Shown here in pieces: positions 10,155-17,147 of a stretch of DNA of 64,000 nucleotides. The translations under genes were made by a program, and so were the position numbers. This stretch comes from Actinoplanes derwentensis (lineage in GTDB: Bacteria; Actinomycetota; Actinomycetes; Mycobacteriales; Micromonosporaceae), in contig NZ_LT629758.1 in NCBI RefSeq assembly GCF_900104725.1, positions 992,001 to 1,056,000 of the forward strand, given 5' to 3'. Below the pieces are notes generated by a model. That model was given only the letters and a program-made list of their open reading frames with translations, ran no database searches and was not told the origin of the DNA. Position 1 is the stretch's first letter. The number at the start of each line of letters is the position of its first letter.

Positions 10155-11495
10155 TCAGCTCAGGTAGCCGAGTTGCGGCAGCTGGTTCTGGTATTCGTCG
10201 AGCAGGCGCCGGGCCACGGCCACCGAGTCGACCAGCGGGTGCACGGCGAAGGCGCGCAGAGCGGCCTGCCGGCTGCCGGTGACGGCCGCCTCGATGACCG
10301 CGCGCTCGACCGCTTTGACGCTGGCGACAAGCGCGGCCGCGTGATCCGGCAGCGGGTCGGCGGCGTTCGGGCGGGGACCACCGGCACCGACCGTGCAGGG
10401 CACCTCGATCACGGCGTTCTCGTCGAGACCGGCCAGGGTGCCGCGGTTACGGATGTTGAGGATCAGGTTCGCCCGCTGGTCGAGCGCGATGGCACGCATC
10501 AGGGCCAGAGCGATCTGCTCGTACCCGCCGGACTCCAGGTCCTCCTCATCGCGGTCCCCGGCGCCGGCGGCGTCCCGGTTCTCCGCCATGTAGGTGGTCT
10601 CGCGTTCCAGCAGGGTGGCCTGCCAGGCGGGCAGGGCGGGGGTGTCGCAGCCGGCCACCGTGGCGTAGAAGCGCCGCTGCTGATCGAGCAGGAACGAGCC
10701 CCGGGTCTGGGCGGCGCCCTTGGTGGCGGCCACGCCCTCCCGCCCGAAGTAGTAGTAGTGCAGGTACTCGTTCGGGATCGCGCCGAGAGTGCGGATCCAG
10801 TCGGTGCCGAAGAGTTTGCCCTCCTCCAGCGAGTTGATCAGCGTGTCGTCGGCGAGCAGGCCGGGCAGCCGGTCCACGCCGTCGACCACGGCGCGCCGCA
10901 GCCAGCCGAGGTGGTTGAGGCCGGCGTAGTCCAGCCGGACCTCGCGCGGCTCGACGCCCAGCGCGCGTGCCACCCGTTTACCGAGCCCGGCGGGGGAATC
11001 GCAGATGCCGATCACCCGGTCACCGAGGTGCCGGGACATCGCCTCGGTGACCATGCCGGCCGGGTTGGTGAAGTTGATGACCCATGCTTGCGGGGCCAGC
11101 ACGGCGACCCGCTCGGCGATGTGCAGAGCGACAGGCAAGGTCCGCAGCCCGTACGCGATCCCGCCGGCGCCGACCGTCTCCTGCCCGAGGACACCCTGGG
11201 CGAGCGCCACCCGTTCGTCGATCACCCGGCCTTCGAGGCCGTGCACCCGGATCGCGGAGAAGACGAAGTCGGCTTCGCGGATCGCCTCGTCCAGATCGGT
11301 GGTGGTGTCGACGACCGGGGCGTCGGGCACCCCCTCGGCCTGTTCGGCCAGGACCCGGCGGATCGCGGTCAGCCGCTGTTCGTCCAGGTCGTGCAGGGTG
11401 ACCCGGGTGACCCGGCCCGGTTCGTGGTCGGCGAGCAGAGCCCGGTAGACCAGCGGAACCCGGAAACCACCGCCGCCGAGAATCGTCAGTTTCAT
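10155..11495 (-). CDS. GH4 glycosidase, 6-phospho-beta-glucosidase-like
   Basis: A 446-residue GH4 enzyme. This family uses NAD+ and a divalent metal (Mn) in an oxidation-elimination mechanism. The Rossmann motif LTILGGGGFRVPL is at the N-terminus. The metal/catalytic cysteine C165 lies in GICDSP and the metal histidine H195 in LNHLGW, with the spacing expected of GH4. CDSP points toward the 6-phospho-beta-glucosidase-like branch rather than alpha-galactosidases, but I cannot fix the substrate. The ATG overlaps the DeoR stop (ATGA), so the gene is coupled to its regulator. No PTS is present nearby. If the substrate is phosphorylated, the divergent PfkB kinase is the obvious source of the phosphate. 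Confidence 0.88.
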   Translation of the reverse strand: MKLTILGGGGFRVPLVYRALLADHEPGRVTRVTLHDLDEQRLTAIRRVLAEQAEGVPDAPVVDTTTDLDEAIREADFVFSAIRVHGLEGRVIDERVALAQGVLGQETVGAGGIAYGLRTLPVALHIAERVAVLAPQAWVINFTNPAGMVTEAMSRHLGDRVIGICDSPAGLGKRVARALGVEPREVRLDYAGLNHLGWLRRAVVDGVDRLPGLLADDTLINSLEEGKLFGTDWIRTLGAIPNEYLHYYYFGREGVAATKGAAQTRGSFLLDQQRRFYATVAGCDTPALPAWQATLLERETTYMAENRDAAGAGDRDEEDLESGGYEQIALALMRAIALDQRANLILNIRNRGTLAGLDENAVIEVPCTVGAGGPRPNAADPLPDHAAALVASVKAVERAVIEAAVTGSRQAALRAFAVHPLVDSVAVARRLLDEYQNQLPQLGYLS

Positions 11496-12241
11496 GTGGT
11501 GAGCACCTCCGCGCCGGCCTCACGCAGGGCGGCACACGTCGTCGGGTCGGCGTCATGGTTGGTGACCACGACGTTCAGATCGTCCGGTCCGCAGATGCGC
11601 GCCACACCGGAACCGGGAAACTTCGCCGCGTCGGCGACCAGGACCACCTGGTCGCTCGCGGCGATCATGGCCCGTTTGATCGGCACCTGGATCACCGTCG
11701 TGTCGACGATCTGGCCGTTGGGCTGGATGCCGCTGGTGCCGAGGATGAGCCGGTCGGCGTGCACCTGGCGCAGGTTGTCCTCGGTGAGGAAGCCGACGAG
11801 GCAGCGGTAGTCGCGCCGGACCACCCCACCGAGCATGATCAGTTGCACGGTGGGGTCGTCGGCCAGCTCCTCCTGCACCGCCAGGCTGCTGGTGATGACG
11901 GTCAGCGACCGGCCGTGCAGCAGTTTCGCCACCTGATGGGTGGTGGTGCCGACATCCAGCAGCACGGTCTCGCCGTCTCTGATCAACTGTGCGCATCGCT
12001 GCGCGACGGCTTGCTTCTCCGCGGTGCGCACGGCCGCCACGTCGGCGAACGGGTCATCGGAGTCCGGCACCAGGGCAGCGCCCCCGTGCACCCGGCGCAG
12101 CTGGCCCTGACCGTCGAGTATCAGCAGGTCACGGCGGATCGTGGCCGGGCTGACACCCAATCTGTCGGAGAGCGTGACAACTGACAGCGGGCCGTCGCGA
12201 AGGCCCCGCAAGATCAGGTCGTGTCGTTGCTGCTGAAGCAT
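11492..12241 (-). CDS. DeoR/GlpR-family repressor of locus A
   Basis: A 249-residue DeoR-family regulator of normal length. The N-terminal winged helix contains LSDRLGVSPATIRRDL (about residues 22-40) followed by QLRRVHGGA, the family signature. The C-terminal part is the DeoR sensor domain related to sugar-phosphate isomerases (LLDVGTTTHQVAKLL and later D/T/S-rich loops), which usually senses a phosphorylated sugar intermediate. It is first in the leftward glycosidase operon and divergent from the kinase/importer operon, so it probably represses both from the shared 12242-12377 region, with a sugar phosphate made by the PfkB kinase as a plausible inducer. Confidence 0.9.
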   Translation of the reverse strand: MLQQQRHDLILRGLRDGPLSVVTLSDRLGVSPATIRRDLLILDGQGQLRRVHGGAALVPDSDDPFADVAAVRTAEKQAVAQRCAQLIRDGETVLLDVGTTTHQVAKLLHGRSLTVITSSLAVQEELADDPTVQLIMLGGVVRRDYRCLVGFLTEDNLRQVHADRLILGTSGIQPNGQIVDTTVIQVPIKRAMIAASDQVVLVADAAKFPGSGVARICGPDDLNVVVTNHDADPTTCAALREAGAEVLTT

Positions 12242-12377
12242 GCCGTGAGCCTACACAGCAGATTCGATCAAATCCATGCTCACTTTTGATTGAGTATTGC
12301 TAAAAACGATCAGCTGTCCCACGATCATGCTTACCTTTGCAGACATCAGCTCGGGCTGACCCTCGAAAGGAGTCGTC
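12242..12377. promoter_or_regulatory. Divergent promoter region with repeated operator-like motif
   Basis: This 136-bp gap between the DeoR gene and the PfkB gene is unusually AT-rich for the window. It carries a 14-bp direct repeat, CATGCTCACTTTTG at 12275-12288 and CATGCTTACCTTTG at 12326-12339, with starts 51 bp apart. An inverted repeat ATCAAA (12267-12272) / TTTGAT (12285-12290) overlaps the first copy. These are the best candidates for DeoR operators controlling both operons. A ribosome-binding site GAAAGGAG lies just before the GTG at 12378. The -10 and -35 boxes cannot be assigned with confidence. Confidence 0.6.
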
Positions 12378-13352
12378 GTGGAGACCCCGGAGACCGACGT
12401 TTTCCTGTCTGGACTGCTCTTTGTGGACGTCGTGTTCGGCGGTCTCCCACAGGCTCCCGTGCTGGGCACCGAAACCTGGGCCACCAGCTTCGACACCGGC
12501 CCGGGCGGCATCGCCAACATGGCCGTCGCGCTCCGCCGGCTCGGCCTGCGCACCAGCCTGGCCGCCGCCTTCGGCGACGACTTCTACGGCGACTACTGCT
12601 GGCGTACGCTCGGCGACCGCGAGGACATCGATCTGTCCCGCTCACGGCGGTTCCCCGGCTGGCCGATGCCGGTGACCGCGGCCCTGGCGTACGGCGGTGA
12701 TCGCGCTCTCGTCACCCACGAGAAACCGGCACCGATCACCCTGAACGAGCTGATCGGGGAGCCGCCCACCTGCCGCGCCGCGATGGTGCATCTCGGCCAG
12801 GACCCGCCGCAGTGGCTGACCACGGTCTCCGCGGCCGGCGGGCTGGTCTTCGCCGACGTCGGCTGGGACCCCGACGGCCGCTGGCCCGAGGAACTGCTCG
12901 ACCAGCTGAGCGCCTGTCATGCCTTCATGCCCAACGAGCACGAGGCGATGGCGTACACCCGGACCTCGACACCGCAGGCGGCCCTGGCCCGGATCGCCGA
13001 CCTCGTTCCCCTCGCCGTGGTCACCCGCGGTGACCGGGGGGCCCTCGCCATCGACGCCTCCACGGGGGAGACCGCCGAGGTCGCCGGGCTCCCGGTCACC
13101 GCGGTCGACCCGACCGGCGCCGGCGACGTCTTCTGCGCCGGGATGATCGCCGCCACCCTCGCCGGACTGTCCCTGGCCGACCGGCTCCGCTTCGCGAACC
13201 TCTGCGCCGCCCTGTCCGTCCAAGGCCTGGGCGGCGCCAACTCGGCACCCGACCAGCCGCGACTACGGCAATGGCGGGAGACCGCCCCACCTTCTTTACG
13301 ACACGAGTACGGCTTTTTGGACTCCCCCTCTGTTCGGAAGGAATCGACATGA
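12378..13352 (+). CDS. PfkB-family carbohydrate kinase
   Basis: A 324-residue ribokinase/PfkB-type sugar kinase that phosphorylates an imported sugar with ATP in the cytoplasm. An N-terminal glycine-rich substrate region (GPGGIANMAVALRRLG) and the C-terminal signature DPTGAGDVFCAG, with catalytic base D250, are both intact. The start is GTG 12378 with GAAAGGAG upstream. Its stop overlaps the binding-protein ATG (ATGA), so it is first in the rightward operon kinase, binding protein, permease, permease. The exact sugar is unknown. Placement opposite a GH4 gene suggests it makes the sugar phosphate that either GH4 or the DeoR sensor needs. Confidence 0.88.
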   Translation: METPETDVFLSGLLFVDVVFGGLPQAPVLGTETWATSFDTGPGGIANMAVALRRLGLRTSLAAAFGDDFYGDYCWRTLGDREDIDLSRSRRFPGWPMPVTAALAYGGDRALVTHEKPAPITLNELIGEPPTCRAAMVHLGQDPPQWLTTVSAAGGLVFADVGWDPDGRWPEELLDQLSACHAFMPNEHEAMAYTRTSTPQAALARIADLVPLAVVTRGDRGALAIDASTGETAEVAGLPVTAVDPTGAGDVFCAGMIAATLAGLSLADRLRFANLCAALSVQGLGGANSAPDQPRLRQWRETAPPSLRHEYGFLDSPSVRKEST

Positions 13353-14638
13353 CCCTTTCCCGACGTAATTTCCTCCGGTACGGCACTGCCGGGCTCGCCG
13401 CCGTGGCGGTTCCCGGACTCGCCGCCTGCACCTCCAGCACCGCGACCAGCGGTTTGTCGGGCGCCGGCGCCACCGCCCTCTGGTACTGGGGCGACGGGCT
13501 CAGCGACAAGGTGGTGGAAGCCGCCAAGACCCAGTTCGCCGGGCAGACCACCCTCGAACCCACCAAGGTCGGCGGTGACTTCAAGCAGAAACTCACCACC
13601 ACCCTGTCGTCGCGGCAGTTCGTCCCGGCCATCACCGGCATCAAGGGTGAGGACATGGCGAACTTCCGGGGCAACGCCGACATGTTCGCCGACCTGAACG
13701 AGTACGGGTTCAAGGACCTGTCGTCGCAGTATCTGGAGTGGAAGGTCAAACAGGCCACCACCGCCGACGGCAAGGTCATCGGCTTCCCCATCGACATCGG
13801 CCCGACCGGCATGTTCTACCGCGAGGACGTCTTCGCCAAAGCCGGCCTGCCCACCGACCCGGCCGCGGTCAGCGCGCGACTGAGCACCTGGGACGCCTTC
13901 TACGACGCGGCGGTAGCGGCCAAGTCGAAGGTCCCCGGCACGTTCATGGTGATCAACGCCGGTGCCATCTTCAACCTGGTCATCGGGCAGGGCACCAAAC
14001 GGTTCATCGACGAGAACAACACCTTCATCGGCGACCAGCCGCACGTGAGGGCGGCCTGGGACCTGGCGGTCCGCGCACACACCCTCGGGGTCTCCGGCAA
14101 GACCGAGGACGGTTCGGCGGACTGGACGGCCGGCATCTCCAAGGGCACACTGCCCTCGGTGATCGGCGCCGCCTGGGCCGGTATCGACATCCGCAACAAC
14201 GCGGCCGACACCTCCGGCAAGTGGCGGGTCGCCTCCGCACCCGGCGGCCCCGGCAACTTCGGCGGTTCCTTCCTGGCGATCACCAAGCAGGCCGCGAACC
14301 CGCAGCTCGCGTTCGACATCGTCAAGTGGATCCTCAGCCCGGAGAACGCCGCTAACAACTTCACCGACTCGTCGCTGTTCCCGGCCAGCCCCGCCACCTA
14401 CACCTCGGCTGCCCTCACCAGCGGCGACGACTTCTTCGGCGGCCAGAAGACCATCGACATCTTCGGTCCCGCCGCGCAGAAGATCCCGATCGCCTACGAG
14501 GCCGCCGCCGACGCCGCCGTCTCCGCCCCCTATTTCAACCAGCTCGGCAACGTCGAACAGGGCAAGAACGCCGACGAAGCCTGGGCCGAAGCGGTGAAGG
14601 AAGCCAAGCAGATCGGCACCCGGCAGGGAGTCAAGTGA
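13349..14638 (+). CDS. ABC sugar-binding lipoprotein with Tat signal
   Basis: A 429-residue extracellular solute-binding protein (family 1). I start it at ATG 13349, which overlaps the kinase stop and has AAGGA upstream. The N-terminus has a twin-arginine motif SRRNFLR (residues 4-10), a hydrophobic stretch and a lipobox ending GLAAC with C27 as the lipidated residue. It is therefore exported folded and anchored on the membrane surface. It delivers an oligosaccharide or sugar to the two permeases encoded next. GTGA overlap with the first permease implies coupling. The ligand cannot be read from sequence. The locus content suggests a galactose/mannose-containing or beta-glucosidic oligosaccharide. 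Confidence 0.92.
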   Translation: MTLSRRNFLRYGTAGLAAVAVPGLAACTSSTATSGLSGAGATALWYWGDGLSDKVVEAAKTQFAGQTTLEPTKVGGDFKQKLTTTLSSRQFVPAITGIKGEDMANFRGNADMFADLNEYGFKDLSSQYLEWKVKQATTADGKVIGFPIDIGPTGMFYREDVFAKAGLPTDPAAVSARLSTWDAFYDAAVAAKSKVPGTFMVINAGAIFNLVIGQGTKRFIDENNTFIGDQPHVRAAWDLAVRAHTLGVSGKTEDGSADWTAGISKGTLPSVIGAAWAGIDIRNNAADTSGKWRVASAPGGPGNFGGSFLAITKQAANPQLAFDIVKWILSPENAANNFTDSSLFPASPATYTSAALTSGDDFFGGQKTIDIFGPAAQKIPIAYEAAADAAVSAPYFNQLGNVEQGKNADEAWAEAVKEAKQIGTRQGVK

Positions 14639-15537
14639 ATCGCGCCCGGTCACTGCGGTCGAGCTGGCCGCAGTACCTGGCGATCTCCCCGTTCTACCTG
14701 CTCTTCACGGTATTCCTGCTCGGGCCGACACTGTTCTCGCTCTACCTGGCGTTCCACCGCTGGGACGGCATCGGGGAGATGCAGTACGTCGGACTCGACC
14801 AGTTCCGGTTCCTGATCGAGGACGCCACGTTCTGGCTGTCGGTCCGCAACACCCTGGTCATCTGGGTCCTGAGCACCGTACCGATGCTCTTCTTCGCCCT
14901 GGTGCTCGCGGCGCTGCTGAACAACACCAAACGACTGGTCGGGTTCTACCGGGTGGCCCTGTTCATCCCGAACATCACCTCGGTGGTGGCGGTGGCGATC
15001 GTCTTCGGCGCGCTGTTCGCCAACAACTCCGGCCTGGTCAACATCACCCTGCAGGGACTCGGTCTGTCCGGCGTGCCGTGGCTGACCGACCCCTGGGCCA
15101 TCAAGGTCGTGATCGCGATGCTGATGACCTGGCAGTGGACCGGTTACAACGCCCTGATCTACCTCGCCGGGATGCAGTCGATCCCGAGCGAACTCTACGA
15201 GGCCGCGAAGATCGACGGCGCCGGACCGGTCCGGGCGTTCCTCTCGATCACCATTCCGATGCTGCGGCCGATCATCCTGTTCACCGTGGTGGTCTCCACC
15301 ATCACCGGCATGCAGAGTTTCACCGAGCCGCAGGTGCTGTTCGGCAACAACTCCGCAGTCAACGCCAACTCCGGCGGACCCGGACAGGCCGGCCTGACCA
15401 TGGTGCTGTACTTCTACCGCACCGCGTTCGGGCAGAACGACTACGGCTACGGCGCCGCCATCGCGTGGGCCGTGTTCCTCATCGTCATGGTGTTCACCAT
15501 CCTGAACTGGCGCCTCGTGCAGCGCCGGGCCGATTAA
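14635..15537 (+). CDS. ABC sugar permease, MalF/UgpA type
   Basis: A 300-residue inner-membrane permease with six predicted membrane segments. The EAA loop reads YEAAKIDGAGPVRAFLSITIPM, which contacts the transport ATPase. GTG start overlaps the binding-protein stop by 4 bp. It forms the channel with the following MalG-type permease. No ATP-binding subunit is encoded in the locus. In actinomycetes such importers are commonly powered by a shared MsiK-type ATPase encoded elsewhere. Confidence 0.93.
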   Translation: MNRARSLRSSWPQYLAISPFYLLFTVFLLGPTLFSLYLAFHRWDGIGEMQYVGLDQFRFLIEDATFWLSVRNTLVIWVLSTVPMLFFALVLAALLNNTKRLVGFYRVALFIPNITSVVAVAIVFGALFANNSGLVNITLQGLGLSGVPWLTDPWAIKVVIAMLMTWQWTGYNALIYLAGMQSIPSELYEAAKIDGAGPVRAFLSITIPMLRPIILFTVVVSTITGMQSFTEPQVLFGNNSAVNANSGGPGQAGLTMVLYFYRTAFGQNDYGYGAAIAWAVFLIVMVFTILNWRLVQRRAD

Positions 15538-15546
15538 GGGGGCGCT

Positions 15547-16356
15547 GTGCGCAAGATCCTGCTCCATGGCTGCCTGGGCGTGGCGGTGCTGCTCTCGCTG
15601 TTCCCGTTCTACTGGACCGTGGTCATGGCCACGAACACCACCCAGGACGTGTTCCGCAACCCGCCGAAACTGACGATCGGCCCGCACCTGTTCGACAACG
15701 TCCAGACGGTGCTGCAGAGCGTCGACCTGATCGCGCCGATCGTGAACACCGTTCTGGTCGCCCTCGGCACCACCGTCCTGGTGCTGTTCTTCGACTCGCT
15801 CGCGGCGTTCGCCTTCGCCAAGTACGACTTCCCCGGCCGCAAGGTGCTGTTCGGCCTGCTGCTGCTGATGTTCATGGTGCCCACCCAGCTGGCCCTGATC
15901 CCGCAGTTCGTGATCATGGCGGAACTCGGCTGGGTCGGCACCCTCAAAGCCCTGGTCATCCCGGCCGCGGCCAACGCCTTCGGCATCTTCTGGATGCGGC
16001 AGTACATCAGCAACGCGGTCCCCGACGAGATGCTGGAAGCGGCCCACCTGGACGGCGCCGGCTTCTTCCGCATCTACCGCAGCGTCATCCTGCCCGTGAT
16101 CCGCCCCGGCCTGGCCTTCCTGGGCATCTTCACGTTCATCGCCGCCTGGAACGACTACGTCTGGCCCCTGATCATCCTGCTGGACCCGAACAAGGTCACC
16201 TTGCAGGTGGCGTTGTCCCAGCTCAACGTAGGCCTGAAGCAGGACTACTCAGTCCTGATGGCGGGCGCTCTGATCGGCGTACTCCCACTGGTCGTGATGT
16301 TCGTCCTCTTCGCCCGCAACTTCATCGGCGACGCCGTGAAGGGAGCCGTCAAATGA
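15547..16356 (+). CDS. ABC sugar permease, MalG/UgpE type
   Basis: A 269-residue permease with six membrane segments and an EAA motif, LEAAHLDGAGFFRIYRSVILP, near residue 165. Starts at GTG 15547, nine bases after the first permease stop, with GGGGGC upstream. It is last in the rightward locus A operon. The gene to its right is convergent, and I see no strong terminator hairpin in the short 34-bp gap. Partner of the MalF-type permease. The ATPase must come from elsewhere. Confidence 0.93.
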   Translation: MRKILLHGCLGVAVLLSLFPFYWTVVMATNTTQDVFRNPPKLTIGPHLFDNVQTVLQSVDLIAPIVNTVLVALGTTVLVLFFDSLAAFAFAKYDFPGRKVLFGLLLLMFMVPTQLALIPQFVIMAELGWVGTLKALVIPAAANAFGIFWMRQYISNAVPDEMLEAAHLDGAGFFRIYRSVILPVIRPGLAFLGIFTFIAAWNDYVWPLIILLDPNKVTLQVALSQLNVGLKQDYSVLMAGALIGVLPLVVMFVLFARNFIGDAVKGAVK

Positions 16357-16390
16357 CGCCCGGCCCGGAGCATTCGCACCGGAGAGGAGG

Positions 16391-17005
16391 TCATTTGGTG
16401 ACGCACGGGGGGACCTGCCCGTTGTGGCCGGAGGGCAGGACGAGTCCCGCATAGATCCAGCCGACGTACTTGTCGGACGGCTGCGAGGACCACAGGTCCT
16501 CGTTGCGCCGGTCAGTCGGCCAGCGGACGCGTAGCCACTTCGCTTCGACCTCGTCCGACACATCGGGGTCGAAGCCGGAGACCGACGAACAGTCGACCCA
16601 CACGATCACCTGGTCGAACGCCGCGCCGATGTGGTACCCGTCGACCGCGGCCGACGAGCGGACCCAGAGGTGCCTCGGCGCCAGCACGAGAAACGGCGCG
16701 GGCACACCGGCTGGCGGGGTGATGCCCTGGTATTTCGCGGCCTCGCGTTCCGCTTCGGCGCGGCTGAGCCCGGCGGCCTCCCGCTGGAACTCCTGGGACT
16801 GAATGTTCACGTCCCGGCCCGCGTTGATGCCGCCGTTCTGGGCCTGCTGGTTCCCACTGCCCGACTGGGTCTGCGTGCTGTCCCGTCCTCCCGGCGAGGG
16901 GAGCAGGGTGGCCAGAACGATGCCGATGATCGCCACGACGACGCCGGCGATGGTCCAGTAGAAGGTCTTTCTCGGGATGCTCGGTGCCATCGGGGCTCCA
17001 GACAT
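16391..17005 (-). CDS. Unknown single-pass membrane protein
   Basis: A 204-residue protein of unknown function. I take ATG 17005 as the start (CGGAG four bases upstream); ATG 16990 is an alternative with GGAG upstream. One membrane segment (about residues 14-35, FYWTIAGVVVAIIGIVLATL) is followed by a Gln/Asn/Gly-rich linker (QSGSGNQQAQNGGINAGRD) and a compact C-terminal domain of about 120 residues rich in Trp. This gives an N-in topology with the C-terminal domain outside. No catalytic motif is recognised. It lies between sugar locus A and the NB-ARC regulator, in the same direction as the latter, 142 bp downstream of it. Confidence 0.65.
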   Translation of the reverse strand: MSGAPMAPSIPRKTFYWTIAGVVVAIIGIVLATLLPSPGGRDSTQTQSGSGNQQAQNGGINAGRDVNIQSQEFQREAAGLSRAEAEREAAKYQGITPPAGVPAPFLVLAPRHLWVRSSAAVDGYHIGAAFDQVIVWVDCSSVSGFDPDVSDEVEAKWLRVRWPTDRRNEDLWSSQPSDKYVGWIYAGLVLPSGHNGQVPPCVTK

Positions 17006-17147
17006 GATCTCCGGGACGACGACACACGCGGCTCGCCCGGTCACCATTCAGCATCGCCGCCATCGCGTTCGCCAGCGCCGTCCAGCGAACGGAACATTGT
17101 CAAAATGGCTCCTGAGCTGCGGTCATGCTGGATCGAGACGGTGAACG

